Below are positions 8,996 through 18,083 of a stretch of 64,000 nt of DNA, piece after piece. Position numbers and translations under genes: made by a program. Positions within the stretch are counted from its first letter, which is position 1; every line of letters begins with the position of its first letter. Location of the stretch: NCBI RefSeq assembly GCF_000829435.1, contig NZ_JXRP01000022.1:1-64000 (forward strand), in the 5' to 3' direction. The notes under the pieces are model-generated. The model did not search any database. It saw only the letters and a program-made list of their open reading frames with translations, and was not told the DNA's origin. The stretch comes from Jeotgalibacillus soli. Lineage in GTDB: Bacteria; Bacillota; Bacilli; Bacillales; Jeotgalibacillaceae.

Positions 8996-10159
8996 TTATA
9001 AAGATGCCGTTAAAATTGAAACAACATCTTCTTTTTTCAGTTTATTAAAGTTACCAAATTCACCATTAATCATCGCTTTATCAGCCATCAAATCAATTTT
9101 CTCATCTGTGATATCATAGTCTGACAAGCGTGATGGCGCCCCAATGCTTGTCCAGAATGCACGTAACGCATCGGCACCTTCAAGACCGATTTCTTTATCC
9201 GATTTGCCTTCTGGGTTCACATCAAATACGCGAACGGCCAGCTGCTTAAAGCGTGCAGGATTTACATCAAGATTGTGTCGCATCCAATTTGGGAACAAGA
9301 TGGCAAGACCGCCCGCATGCGGAATATCGTATACGGCAGAAACGGCGTGCTCAATATTGTGAGAAGCCCAGTCACCGCGATAGCCCATTTGCAGCATGCC
9401 GTTTAGCGCAAGTGTACCTGTGAATAAAATGGTTTCACGATGTTCGTAGTTTTCTAAATCATTTACGAGCTTCGGCCCAGTTTCCATCACTGTGCGCAAT
9501 ACACCTTCAATAAGACGATCCTGCGCTGGTGTATTGGTCGTATTATGGAAATACTGCTCGAATAAATGAGTCATCATATCGACAATACCATAGATTGTCT
9601 GGTCCTGTGGAACCGTAAACGTATGCTGTGGATCAAGAATAGAGAATTTCGGGAATGTTACAGGACTTCCCCAGCCGTATTTCTCCTGCGTTTCCATATT
9701 GGTAATAACAGATCCTGCATTCATCTCAGATCCTGTTGCCGCCAATGTCAAAACAGTACCAAATGGCAATGCATCATTAGGGATCGCTTTTTTTGTCACT
9801 AGATCCCAAGCAGCGCCATCATACTTTGCTCCTGCTGCAATAAGCTTCGTACAGTCAATAACACTTCCTCCGCCTACTGCTAAAATAAAGTCGATGTTTT
9901 CAGTCTTGCAAATATCGATTCCTTTTTCAGCCGTGGTAAGACGCGGATTAGGTTCCACACCAGATAGTTCAGAGACATTGGCTCCGATTTCGTTTAGTAC
10001 TACCATTACTTTATCGTATAAACCGTTCTTTTTTATGCTTCCTCCACCATAAACGACGAGGACATTTTTTCCATATTGAGGAATTTGTTCTTTTAGCTGT
10101 TCAAGTTGATCTTTACCAAAAATTAATTTCGTTGGGTTATAAAAAGTGAATGTATTCAA
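8996..10159 (-). CDS. yugJ: iron-containing alcohol dehydrogenase (YugJ/BdhA-like)
   Basis: A 387-residue NAD(P)H-dependent butanol-dehydrogenase-type enzyme of the Fe-ADH family. It shows the [10 protein letters not shown] nucleotide-binding loop, the [12 protein letters not shown] motif and the metal-binding histidines in [11 protein letters not shown] and [21 protein letters not shown] at 10159 is the likely start because GGAGGCGG precedes it and the protein then begins [14 protein letters not shown], as B. subtilis YugJ does from memory; the frame is open to 10216. Natural substrate unknown. Confidence 0.9.
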   Translation of the reverse strand: MNTFTFYNPTKLIFGKDQLEQLKEQIPQYGKNVLVVYGGGSIKKNGLYDKVMVVLNEIGANVSELSGVEPNPRLTTAEKGIDICKTENIDFILAVGGGSVIDCTKLIAAGAKYDGAAWDLVTKKAIPNDALPFGTVLTLAATGSEMNAGSVITNMETQEKYGWGSPVTFPKFSILDPQHTFTVPQDQTIYGIVDMMTHLFEQYFHNTTNTPAQDRLIEGVLRTVMETGPKLVNDLENYEHRETILFTGTLALNGMLQMGYRGDWASHNIEHAVSAVYDIPHAGGLAILFPNWMRHNLDVNPARFKQLAVRVFDVNPEGKSDKEIGLEGADALRAFWTSIGAPSRLSDYDITDEKIDLMADKAMINGEFGNFNKLKKEDVVSILTASL

Positions 10160-10302
10160 AATTACCGCCTCCATTTCATCATGTTTCATTATCAAGGATT
10201 TCCCTTTCCTTTGCAAAATACTTGCTCATTTTAAATGCTGTATGATCTCTTTATTGCGAGACATACTAATATGGATTTCCATCTTAAAAGGAGGGGTAGA
10301 GA

Positions 10303-10548
10303 ATGAGCGCTATTCAGCGGATTGCCCTATTGTTAACCATTATAGGTGCTTTAAATTGGGGGCTTATCGGCTTCTTCCAATTTGATTTAGTGGCAGCCAT
10401 TTTTGGTGGTCAAGATTCTGGTATATCCCGGATCATTTATGGCCTAGTCGGAATCGCTGGTCTTATCAACCTTGGCTTGCTGTTTAAACCATCTCAGGAA
10501 GTACAGCGAACACACGAACGTGAGCGCGAGCCGCAGCTGACAACGTAA
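10303..10548 (+). CDS. yuzA: DUF378 membrane protein YuzA
   Basis: An 81-residue protein with two membrane helices and the DUF378 signature GALNWGLIGFFQFDLVAAIFG, followed by a charged Arg/Glu-rich tail. The function is unknown. AAAGGAGGGG precedes the ATG. The position next to yugJ agrees with B. subtilis. Confidence 0.9.
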   Translation: MSAIQRIALLLTIIGALNWGLIGFFQFDLVAAIFGGQDSGISRIIYGLVGIAGLINLGLLFKPSQEVQRTHEREREPQLTT

Positions 10549-10613
10549 AAAGACTGACCCATCACATGACACAGCGTTCTTCGTGTCTGTCGCGTGATGG
10601 TCAGTCTTTTTTT
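10547..10613. terminator. long terminator hairpin after yuzA
   Basis: AAAAAGACTGACC-ATCAC pairs with GTGAT-GGTCAGTCTTTTT. T runs on both strands allow bidirectional function. Confidence 0.8.
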
Positions 10614-10636
10614 GTTTTCAACTCTGTTAAACTTAC

Positions 10637-10702
10637 TTGTTGATTTCCGCTTCAGGCGCTCGCTTTCCGAGGGAGTATCGCGCCTTACGCTCCAATCAAT
10701 AT
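10637..10702. repeat. short copy of a Bacillaceae intergenic repeat
   Basis: TTGTTGATTTCCGCTTCAGG plus CGCTCGCTTTCCG, ending in a CCAATCAA block. The same blocks occur in reverse orientation at 23521-23668, where a longer middle separates them. It is non-coding and lies between convergent yuzA and rocG. This is a dispersed intergenic repeat type I recognise from Bacillus genomes. Confidence 0.65.
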
Positions 10703-10742
10703 AAGTCCAAAACCAACAATGATTTTTCACATAGCCTTGTTT

Positions 10743-11987
10743 TTAAACCCAGCCGCGGAATCGGGATGCCTCTGCAGTCTTGCGCACACCAACCATGTAG
10801 GCTGCAAGACGCATATTCACTCGTCTGCTTTGGGAAATTTCATACACCTGGTTAAAAGCATCTACAATTTTTTTCTCAAGCTTTTCATTTACTTCTTCTT
10901 CTGTCCAGTAGTAGCCCTGGTTATTTTGTACCCACTCAAAATAAGATACGGTAACGCCGCCTGCGCTAGCTAACACATCTGGAACGAGAAGAACGCCCCG
11001 CTCATTTAAGCGTTTCGTTGCTTCCTTTGTTGTTGGGCCATTAGCTGCTTCAACAATAATTGAAGCTTTTATATTATCAACATTCTCTGCAGTGATTTGA
11101 TTCGATACTGCAGCAGGTACTAATATATCACAATCAATTTCTAGAAGATCTTTATTAGAGAGGGTACTTTCGAACAATGTAGTTACGGTTCCAAAACTAT
11201 CACGGCGATCAAGGAGGTAGTCAATATCCAATCCCTTAGGATCATAAAGAGCCCCGTAGGCATCTGATATAGCAACAACCTTCGCCCCTGCATCATGCAT
11301 GAATTTCGCTAAGAAGCTCCCAGCATTTCCGAAGCCTTGTACGACTACACGAGCACCTTTAATATCAATTCCACGTTTTTTTGCCGCTTGCTCAATGCAA
11401 ATAGTTACCCCTTGAGCAGTAGCTTTTTCACGTCCCTGAGACCCTCCGAGAACAATCGGCTTTCCAGTAATAAAACCTGGAGAGTTAAATTCATCAATTC
11501 GGCTGTATTCGTCCATCATCCAAGCCATAATCTGTGAGTTTGTATACACATCAGGTGCTGGAATATCCTTGGTTGGGCCCACGATCTGGCTGATCGCCCG
11601 TACATAAGCACGACTTAACCTCTCCAGCTCTCCCATCGACATGGTACGAGGATCACAAATAATACCGCCTTTTCCTCCACCGTAAGGTAAGTCAACAATG
11701 CCGCATTTTAATGTCATCCACATTGATAAGGCTTTTACTTCTTCCTCATCTACATCCGGATGGAAACGAACGCCACCTTTTGTTGGTCCGACAGAATCAT
11801 TATGCTGTGCACGATAGCCTGTAAAGACCTTCGTGCTTCCATCATCCATTCTGACAGGCATACGAACGGTTAACATACGCAATGGCTCTTTCATAAGCTC
11901 ATACAATGATTCTTCATAGCCCATCTTTGACAGTGCTTCGTGAATCGTCTCTTGCGTGGATGTAAAAAGATTTAAATTTTCTCCCAT
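10743..11987 (-). CDS. rocG: catabolic glutamate dehydrogenase
   Basis: A 414-residue NAD-type glutamate dehydrogenase converting glutamate to 2-oxoglutarate and ammonia. It contains the active-site lysine region PYGGGKGGI, the dinucleotide-binding VVVQGFGNAGS and C-terminal FRGWV. It sits directly downstream of rocD and rocA on the same strand and catalyses the last step of the Roc pathway, so RocG is a better name than GudB, though sequence alone cannot fully separate them. An extended -10 promoter (12033-12041) precedes it. The start is ATG 11987. Confidence 0.92.
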   Translation of the reverse strand: MGENLNLFTSTQETIHEALSKMGYEESLYELMKEPLRMLTVRMPVRMDDGSTKVFTGYRAQHNDSVGPTKGGVRFHPDVDEEEVKALSMWMTLKCGIVDLPYGGGKGGIICDPRTMSMGELERLSRAYVRAISQIVGPTKDIPAPDVYTNSQIMAWMMDEYSRIDEFNSPGFITGKPIVLGGSQGREKATAQGVTICIEQAAKKRGIDIKGARVVVQGFGNAGSFLAKFMHDAGAKVVAISDAYGALYDPKGLDIDYLLDRRDSFGTVTTLFESTLSNKDLLEIDCDILVPAAVSNQITAENVDNIKASIIVEAANGPTTKEATKRLNERGVLLVPDVLASAGGVTVSYFEWVQNNQGYYWTEEEVNEKLEKKIVDAFNQVYEISQSRRVNMRLAAYMVGVRKTAEASRFRGWV

Positions 11988-12032
11988 GGTTGCTGCTCGC
12001 CTCTTTTTGTTTCAATAATTTGAATCGGCACT

Positions 12033-12041
12033 ATTGTATCA
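12033..12041 (-). promoter_or_regulatory. extended -10 promoter of rocG
   Basis: The minus strand reads TGATACAAT, a TGn-extended -10 box (TACAAT at 12033-12038), with no good -35. No -24/-12 (TGGCAC-N5-TTGCA) sigma-54 promoter is visible in this gap. Confidence 0.5.
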
Positions 12042-12078
12042 TAGACACACTTTCTAGACGACTATTTTTCGTAAATTT

Positions 12079-13272
12079 CTATCGTGTTAAAACACGTACT
12101 ATTCTATCGATTGCCCAATCAAGTTCATCTTTCGTAATGACAAGCGGCGGAGCAAGTCGAATGACTGTATCGTGGGTTTCTTTACACAGTAATCCTTCTT
12201 GCTTTAATGCCTCACAATATTTGCGTGCAGGTTCGTGTAGTTCCATTCCAATAAACAGACCTCTGCCGCGTATTTCTTTTATTATTGGGTTATCGATTTT
12301 CTGTAGAGCCCTTATAAAATGAGCACCCATTTCTAGTGAGCGCTCCGCCAGTTTTTCATCCAGTAACACATTTAATGAGGCTATGGACACTGCACACGCC
12401 AGCGGATTTCCGCCAAAGGTAGAGCCGTGTGAACCTGGATTAAAGACGCCAAGCACATCACGGTTCGCCACTACGCAGGAGATTGGGAAAACCCCTCCGC
12501 CAAGCGCCTTCCCAAGGATATACATATCTGGATCTACATTTCCCCACTCGCAAGCGAACATTTTTCCAGTGCGGCACAGTCCCGTCTGGATTTCATCTGC
12601 AATAAACAATATATTGTTTTCCTTGCATAGTTCACGAGCTGCTTTTAAGAATCCAGCTGGTGGAAAAACAATGCCTGCTTCCCCCTGAATGGGTTCAAAT
12701 AAAAACGCTGCCGTTTCAGGAGTAATGGCTTCTTTTAGCGCTTCAATATCACCATAAGGTATACGTTTAACCCCTGGCAGCATCGGCCCAAATCCGCGCT
12801 TATATTCATCTTCTGATGAAAGTGATACAGCCGTCATCGTACGCCCATGAAAATTGCCATTACAAGCAATTATTTCAGCTTTATTTGGTGCGATTCCTTT
12901 TACATCGTATCCCCATCGCCTTGCCGCTTTAACCGCTGTTTCAACGGCCTCTGCTCCTGTATTCATCGGCAGTGCCATTTCTTTTCCAGACAGCTTGCAA
13001 ATAAGCTCATACCAAGGCCCCAGCTGGTCATTGTGAAACGCACGTGAGGTTAAGGTTACTTTGTCAGCTTGGTCCTTTAGCGCTTGAATTATACGTGGAT
13101 GACGATGACCTTGATTGACCGCTGAATAGGCACTTAGCATATCCATGTATTTGTTGCCTTCGGGATCCTTTACCCACACCCCTTCAGCCTCTGAAATAAC
13201 AACTGGCAGCGGATGGTAGTTATTCGCTCCAAATTGTTTTGTACTTTCAATAATCGATGATGATGAAGTCAT
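12079..13272 (-). CDS. rocD: ornithine aminotransferase
   Basis: A 397-residue class-III PLP aminotransferase converting ornithine and 2-oxoglutarate to glutamate semialdehyde and glutamate. Visible landmarks: [44 protein letters not shown] and the PLP lysine in [15 protein letters not shown] 13272 is preferred because GGAGGG lies six bases upstream; the open extension to 13350 overlaps the structured leader. It lies between rocA and rocG; the 176-nt rocA-rocD gap carries a switch-like structure. Confidence 0.95.
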   Translation of the reverse strand: MTSSSSIIESTKQFGANNYHPLPVVISEAEGVWVKDPEGNKYMDMLSAYSAVNQGHRHPRIIQALKDQADKVTLTSRAFHNDQLGPWYELICKLSGKEMALPMNTGAEAVETAVKAARRWGYDVKGIAPNKAEIIACNGNFHGRTMTAVSLSSEDEYKRGFGPMLPGVKRIPYGDIEALKEAITPETAAFLFEPIQGEAGIVFPPAGFLKAARELCKENNILFIADEIQTGLCRTGKMFACEWGNVDPDMYILGKALGGGVFPISCVVANRDVLGVFNPGSHGSTFGGNPLACAVSIASLNVLLDEKLAERSLEMGAHFIRALQKIDNPIIKEIRGRGLFIGMELHEPARKYCEALKQEGLLCKETHDTVIRLAPPLVITKDELDWAIDRIVRVLTR

Positions 13273-13303
13273 GCCGTTCCCTCCAATTACGTTTTCATCC
13301 TCT

Positions 13304-13420
13304 AAAAAAGGCCTAAAGATAAATGATTTAGCAGAGAAAAAGGAGAACACCCTTTTTCTCTATTTAAGCGCTAAAGAGTTTTCTTCACTCCATGATTGCG
13401 CAATCTCATCTCTTTAGGCC
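13304..13420 (-). promoter_or_regulatory. candidate attenuator/switch RNA leader of rocD
   Basis: Minus-strand RNA between rocA and rocD. GGCCTAAAGA (13420-13411) can pair with TCTTTAGGCC (13319-13310), which runs straight into six Ts (13309-13304), making a terminator closing stem. The overlapping segment CTAAAGAG (13417-13410) can instead pair with CTCTTTAG (13378-13371), which excludes the terminator stem. Inside are a palindromic GATTGCGCAATC and an 11-bp hairpin (13361-13351 with 13343-13333) extended by TTTAGC/GCTAAA. No known riboswitch consensus is recognised. It could also simply be the rocA terminator. Confidence 0.5.
13371..13409 (-). other. possible 12-codon leader ORF (MRLRNHGVKKTL)
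   Basis: ATG at 13409 opens a 12-codon frame with Arg codons at positions 2 and 4, and its TAG stop is the end of the CTCTTTAG pairing segment of the rocD leader. The nearest purine-rich sequence (AAAGAG) directly abuts the ATG, so translation is uncertain. Chance occurrence is possible. Confidence 0.25.
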
Positions 13421-13448
13421 GACTATATAGTGTATGTGAAAATACTAT

Positions 13449-14993
13449 TTACAGCATTTCTGAAGTTGTTTTTGCTTGAAGGTGAAGTAGAAGATAATCC
13501 GGTCCACCCGCTTTAGAATCTGTACCAGACATATTAAAACCGCCAAACGGCTGGTAACCCACAATGGCACCTGTACAGCCTCGGTTAAAGTATAGATTTC
13601 CAACATGGAAGTCTTCACGCGCCTTCTCCTGGTTCATGCGATTATTCGTGATGACTGCACCTGTCAATCCATAGTCTGTATTATTTGCGATCTCTAATGC
13701 ATGATCAAAATCTTTCGCTTTCGTAATGCCTACAACAGGACCAAAAATTTCCTCCTGCATAATGCGTGCATCTGGCGCTAGGTCAGCAAATACGGTCGGC
13801 TGTATAAAGTAGCCCTTAGCGTCGTCTCCTTCTCCTCCAGCTACTAAGCGCCCTTCTTCTTTACCGATTGAAATGTAGCTTGTAATTTTATCAAATGCAG
13901 CCTGATCGATAACTGGTCCCATAAACGGCCTTCCATCCTCAGTATCTCCAAATGTCAGTTCCTTTGTTAATTCAATAACCCGGTCCAGTACTTGATCATA
14001 GACCTCTTCAAGAACTACTGCACGTGAACACGCTGAACATTTTTGTCCGCTGAAGCCAAAAGCAGATTTTACGATGGATTGTGCTGCCAGTTCAAGATCA
14101 GCCTCTTTATCTACGATGATGGTATCTTTCCCGCCCATTTCTGCAATCACACGCTTCAACCAAATTTGTCCTGGATGCACTTTCGCTGCGCGTTCATAAA
14201 TACGCGTGCCGACATCACGTGATCCAGTAAAGCTGATAAAACGAGTGCGCGGATGATCGACAAGGTAATCTCCCACTTCTTTTCCGCTGCCAGGTATATA
14301 GTTAAGTACACCTTTAGGCAATCCCGCTTCTTCCAGTACCTCTACAAATTTTGCTGCCACAACCGGCGTTGTAGAAGCCGGCTTAAGCAGAACCGTGTTA
14401 CCGGAGACAAGCGCTGCTACCGTTGTGCCAGCCATGATCGCAAAAGCAAAGTTCCACGGTGAAATAACAACACCCACTCCTAGCGGGATATAATTATAAC
14501 GGTTAAATTCTCCAGGACGGCTTTCGACCTTCATACCACCTTTAAGCTCCAGCATTTGGCGTCCATAATATTCGAGAAAATCAATGGCTTCAGCCGTATC
14601 AGCATCCGCTTCGTTCCAAGGCTTACCTGCTTCCTTTACAAGCAGAGCAGAAAACTCATGTTTACGTCGCCGAACAATCGCGGATGCGCGGAACAAAATG
14701 TCTGCACGAATTTCTGGCTTTACTTTACTCCATGATTTAAATGCTTCATCAGCAGCCTGCATCGCTTGTTCCGCAAGCTTCTTGTTTGCTTTTGATACAC
14801 GACCAACAACTTCTAGTTTGTTCGCGGGATTATAAGAAATAATCTTTTCTTCCGTTGTCACACGTTCACCGTTAATGACAAGGGGATAATCTTGACCTAG
14901 ATATGCTCGAACAGTTTCAAGACCTAATTCAAAAGCTTTCTTGTTCTCCTCTAATGAGAAATCTGTAAATGGCTCATGCTTGTAGGGAATCAT
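13449..14993 (-). CDS. rocA: 1-pyrroline-5-carboxylate dehydrogenase
   Basis: A 514-residue aldehyde-dehydrogenase-family enzyme oxidising pyrroline-5-carboxylate/glutamate semialdehyde to glutamate. It shows [17 protein letters not shown], the catalytic Glu in IAEMGGKD and the catalytic Cys in [13 protein letters not shown]; the C-terminus fits RocA/PruA. Length matches the Bacillus RocA of about 515 residues. The ATG has GGAGGC upstream. It is the first gene of the minus-strand roc block and diverges from the regulator gene. Confidence 0.95.
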   Translation of the reverse strand: MIPYKHEPFTDFSLEENKKAFELGLETVRAYLGQDYPLVINGERVTTEEKIISYNPANKLEVVGRVSKANKKLAEQAMQAADEAFKSWSKVKPEIRADILFRASAIVRRRKHEFSALLVKEAGKPWNEADADTAEAIDFLEYYGRQMLELKGGMKVESRPGEFNRYNYIPLGVGVVISPWNFAFAIMAGTTVAALVSGNTVLLKPASTTPVVAAKFVEVLEEAGLPKGVLNYIPGSGKEVGDYLVDHPRTRFISFTGSRDVGTRIYERAAKVHPGQIWLKRVIAEMGGKDTIIVDKEADLELAAQSIVKSAFGFSGQKCSACSRAVVLEEVYDQVLDRVIELTKELTFGDTEDGRPFMGPVIDQAAFDKITSYISIGKEEGRLVAGGEGDDAKGYFIQPTVFADLAPDARIMQEEIFGPVVGITKAKDFDHALEIANNTDYGLTGAVITNNRMNQEKAREDFHVGNLYFNRGCTGAIVGYQPFGGFNMSGTDSKAGGPDYLLLHLQAKTTSEML

Positions 14994-15027
14994 AATATGC
15001 CTCCTATATCTAAATTTATTTTGTTAA

Positions 15028-15048
15028 AACGCAAAAAATATTTGCGTT
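15028..15048. promoter_or_regulatory. perfect palindrome in the rocA-rocR intergenic region
   Basis: AACGCAAA (15028-15035) and TTTGCGTT (15041-15048) are perfect 8-bp arms around a 5-bp spacer, in the rocA leader. It is a candidate operator for the RocR-like regulator or another protein; the binding protein is unknown. Confidence 0.5.
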
Positions 15049-15049
15049 A

Positions 15050-15063
15050 ATTAATCGCTTACA
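15050..15063 (-). promoter_or_regulatory. cre-like catabolite repression site
   Basis: The minus strand reads TGTAAGCGATTAAT, which matches the CcpA consensus TGNAANCGNTTNCA at all but the last two positions. It lies immediately downstream of the proposed rocA -10 box, where CcpA would block rocA transcription on preferred sugars. Confidence 0.5.
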
Positions 15064-15091
15064 TATATAATAATGCAAAATAATATGGCAA
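15064..15091 (-). promoter_or_regulatory. candidate sigma-A promoter of rocA
   Basis: On the minus strand -35 TTGCCA (15086-15091), a 16-base spacer and -10 TATATA (15064-15069). A sigma-54 -24/-12 element with correct spacing is not found here. Confidence 0.45.
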
Positions 15092-15146
15092 TTTTCAACT
15101 ATTTTTTCTTTTCTGATTATAAAAAACACACAAGGGAGGAAGGCAT

Positions 15147-16532
15147 ATGACATTGCCAACGGGAAATAAAGTGAACATACAGATCGTCGCCCAACTTCTT
15201 GACCGCATTCAAGAAGGCATACATGTCGTCGATATTAATGGGCACACCTTATTTTATAATGAAAAAATGCGGAACTTAGAGGCTACCGAGGATATGGATT
15301 TATTAGATAAACGGTTGCTTGATGTTTTTCGTTTTCACCCTGATGAAAATAGTACACTGCTGCAGGTGCTGGCAACAAAGCAGCCAATCATTAATGTTAA
15401 ACAGACTTACTTTAACGCGAATGGAATTGAAATTACGACCTTAAACGACAGCTATCCAATTATCGTTGAGGGTGAAATCGTTGGAGCGGTGGAAATTGCA
15501 AGAGATGTTTCAACTAAGGAGCAGATAATGAAGAGTCCCGGCAAAACGGTACATGCTCTTTCGTCATTTGATCATTGGACCGGCACTTCTCCACTTATTA
15601 GAGATATGATATTCGAAGGAAAAAAAGCGAGTAAAACCAACTCTATGATTTTGCTGATCGGTGAACCTGGATGCGGTAAAGAGAGATTGGCTCAAAGTAT
15701 ACATTTAGAACGGCGGCTGTCATCAGATACCTTTCATGCTATCGACTGCAGGTCAATTCAAGGGGAGCGGCTTCATGAAGAAATTTTTGCTGGGGGAGGC
15801 TTTCTGTCAGGAGAAGCAAATGGTACATGGTTTCTAGATCATCTGGAGTACATGGATATTCCTATACAAAAAAGGTTGACCAAAGAGCTAATGGAGTGGA
15901 AAAAAAAGCACCGCAATGTACCACATCCATTACTTTATCCCATTTTAACTGTAAGCAAGGATCCAATTGATGCCATTCAGTCAGGACGTTTGGATAAAGA
16001 ACTCTACTATATGATGAGTGATGTTACCATTTTTGTACCAAGCCTAAGACAGCGAAAAAAAGATATTCCAGCCATTTGCCATTATTTTATCAATAATTTT
16101 AATGAAAGATTTCAAACCAAAATTGAAGAGGTCTCTCATGAGGTCATTTCACTCTTCACCCAGTATGAATGGCCAGGAAATGTACGCGAGCTCGAACATG
16201 TAATAGAGGCATCCATGTTCTCAATGGGGCATGAAAACATACTCACTTTCACTCATTTGCCGCACTATTTCAGACTAAAATTCAGTGATCCAATGAGCGG
16301 GGCACCACCCCTTGATGGTTCTGCATTTATGGTGAGAAAAGGGAAAGCTTCGCAAACTCTTGACGCCTTTTTAAAAGAAGCAGAGTCTTATTATATTCAA
16401 AAATCTCTTCAATATCATGATTACAATATTACAAAAACAGCAGATGCCTTAGGAATGAGCAGACAAAATTTACAATACCGCTTAAAGAAAAATAACCTAT
16501 CAAAAATCAAAAGATCCGGGACACCCATTTAG
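15147..16532 (+). CDS. rocR: RocR-like AAA+/Fis regulator without GAFTGA motif
   Basis: A 461-residue regulator: N-terminal PAS-like sensor (about 10-115), central AAA+ domain with Walker A GEPGCGKE, and a C-terminal Fis-type helix-turn-helix (ITKTADALGMSRQNLQYRL). Divergence from rocA suggests control of the roc genes. In true sigma-54 activators a GAFTGA loop lies between the NC-like strand and Walker B. Here about 15-20 residues are missing there (IFAGGGFLSGEANGTWFLDHL) and the Walker B acidic pair reads DH rather than DE. It therefore probably does not remodel sigma-54 and may act TyrR-like with sigma-A. The start has GGGAGG nearby. Confidence 0.85.
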   Translation: MTLPTGNKVNIQIVAQLLDRIQEGIHVVDINGHTLFYNEKMRNLEATEDMDLLDKRLLDVFRFHPDENSTLLQVLATKQPIINVKQTYFNANGIEITTLNDSYPIIVEGEIVGAVEIARDVSTKEQIMKSPGKTVHALSSFDHWTGTSPLIRDMIFEGKKASKTNSMILLIGEPGCGKERLAQSIHLERRLSSDTFHAIDCRSIQGERLHEEIFAGGGFLSGEANGTWFLDHLEYMDIPIQKRLTKELMEWKKKHRNVPHPLLYPILTVSKDPIDAIQSGRLDKELYYMMSDVTIFVPSLRQRKKDIPAICHYFINNFNERFQTKIEEVSHEVISLFTQYEWPGNVRELEHVIEASMFSMGHENILTFTHLPHYFRLKFSDPMSGAPPLDGSAFMVRKGKASQTLDAFLKEAESYYIQKSLQYHDYNITKTADALGMSRQNLQYRLKKNNLSKIKRSGTPI

Positions 16533-16555
16533 GGTGTCCCGGATCTTTTGATTTA
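16503..16555. terminator. strong bidirectional terminator between rocR and yugI
   Basis: A 23-bp perfect stem (16504-16526 with 16532-16554) with a 5-nt loop. It overlaps the last codons and stop of rocR and serves convergent yugI. Confidence 0.9.
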
Positions 16556-16561
16556 GCCATA

Positions 16562-16951
16562 TTAGCGCTTCATATCAGACTGATCGATCCACTCTTGAAG
16601 CTTGTCTTTTAGGCTGTTAAAGCCAGTTGTGTCTTCAGTGTGAGAAACAGCTTTAGAAGGCTGTGAGCGACGCTCTTTACGAGGCTGTGGCTTCGCAGCT
16701 TCTGGTGCTTCTTCAGTTGCACGAATAGAAAGGCTGAATTTACCTGCTTTTTCGTCAACAGAAAGAATTTTCACAGATACTTCCTGACCTACTGAAAGAT
16801 GCTCATTTACATCACTTACGTAGCCATGAGTAATCTCTGAAATGTGCACAAGTCCTTGTGTATTCTCGTCAAGTGCAACAAATGCACCATATGCCTGAAT
16901 CCCTGTAACTTTTCCGGTTAATACTTGTCCTGCTTCAAAATTTGTAGACAT
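16562..16951 (-). CDS. yugI: S1-domain RNA-binding protein (general stress protein 13, CvfD-like)
   Basis: A 129-residue protein: an N-terminal S1 RNA-binding domain (residues ~5-75: GQVLTGKVTGIQAYGAFVAL, GLVHISEI) and a basic, disordered linker to a short conserved tail. Homologues bind RNA/ribosomes and modulate translation of stress or virulence genes. AGGAG lies nine bases before the ATG. Its position agrees with B. subtilis yugI. Confidence 0.92.
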   Translation of the reverse strand: MSTNFEAGQVLTGKVTGIQAYGAFVALDENTQGLVHISEITHGYVSDVNEHLSVGQEVSVKILSVDEKAGKFSLSIRATEEAPEAAKPQPRKERRSQPSKAVSHTEDTTGFNSLKDKLQEWIDQSDMKR

Positions 16952-17159
16952 GGGAACAACTCCTGTTATATATAATTTTTATCGTTTTCACGCAATTATT
17001 GATTATAGCACTAATAAGTAAATAAAGCAAAATTCGTTTAAAGTCGTTTTAATCAAATACTAGATTTTTTAGTTATAGACTACTGGTAACCGCAGCCTCA
17101 AAATTTAAATACAGAGAATAATCCGAGCAGTCATGAAAAAACAGGTTCGATTCTTTTTA

Positions 17160-17831
17160 TTAAAGAAAATGACTGACATCATATACCACTTTCCAGACCG
17201 AGTCTTTACTCGTTAATGAAATAACATGCATAGACTGTGATCCAACAAGGATGACAGCACTGATCCCGACCAACCAGGGCCATTTCTTCCTTTTCCTATT
17301 TAGCAGAGCAGATTCATCTTGAAATTCTTCCTCTTTTATCTTTTTCACAATTTCGCTTGGCAGAATATGAGGCTCCATTTTTAAATATAATTTATGAAGC
17401 AACAGCAGTTGAATAAGATGCTGTATGCCTGAATCAATCAACATTTTCACTTCATCTGTGGTCTGTTCTAGCACTTCGCTGATTAGTTCAATTTTAAATT
17501 GGTGAAAATATATTAATATAACGGCTATTTCTCTTTTTCAGAAAGTTTTTAATGAATGTATGAAGCTGGCGATCATCTGCATATACAAGAACAGATGATC
17601 GCTCATCGTACTCTTCATCAAGTCATTTTCCATTTCAGCTTGTTTATGCTCTTCCTGTTTTTTATGATGGTCAGAAATTAATTTAATGGCCTCTTTATAT
17701 GTATAGATGGATTGCAATTGAGTTAACAGCGGATGAAATGATTGAAGGGTACTTGAATAGACTGATTGCATAATTTGAGTTAATGCTTTACGGTCCACAC
17801 CCATTTGAAAAATGAATTGTTCAATCCTCAT
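17160..17831 (-). pseudogene. hypothetical gene interrupted by an in-frame TGA
   Basis: Two open stretches on the minus strand, 17831-17538 (97 residues, starting MRIEQFIFQMGVDRK) and 17474-17160 (104 residues), lie in the same frame. The 21 codons between them are also open, so a single TGA at 17540-17538 is the only interruption of a 222-residue protein. It is helical, with one membrane segment near the end (WPWLVGISAVILVGS) and no recognised family. A CGA-to-TGA nonsense change is the simplest explanation. A weak AGGA precedes ATG 17831. The second part has no convincing start of its own. Confidence 0.6.
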
Positions 17832-17849
17832 GTGGTCCTGTTCAATGTG

Positions 17850-17909
17850 TTAATAGGCAAGGTAATTCTCTTCTTTTTCCTGAATACTACGACGCCTATC
17901 TTCCTTCAA
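17850..17909 (-). CDS. possible 19-residue leader ORF
   Basis: TTG at 17909 has AAAGGAAG eight bases upstream and opens MKEDRRRSIQEKEENYLAY, ending 18 bases before the start of the interrupted gene. The highly charged sequence is plausible for a small upstream peptide, but nothing else supports it. Confidence 0.3.
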   Translation of the reverse strand: MKEDRRRSIQEKEENYLAY

Positions 17910-18083
17910 ATGAATCACTTCCTTTCATTAAATGTAATTGCATCTCCAAAAATACTAAAATTGTCTATTTCATTCGAGAAAAATCATTACATATTCATGA
18001 TATTGTTAAAAAAATATTCTTCTTTGAATCTTTTTGTAGTAGCATGTACAAGTTATTATAAGATTTTAGTTAGGAGAGAAAAT

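Noticed and set aside
9699..10052. Plus-strand 117-codon ORF inside yugJ
   Set aside because: Antisense shadow of a strongly conserved dehydrogenase gene without a ribosome site.
13304..13420. T-box or known riboswitch in the rocD leader
   Set aside because: No T-box bulge (TGGNACCGCG), no glycine, lysine, SAM or c-di-AMP riboswitch core was found.
15070..15095. Sigma-54 promoter TTGCCATATTATTTTGCA upstream of rocA
   Set aside because: The -24-like part reads GCC rather than GG and spacing to GC is off by one; the match is not convincing.
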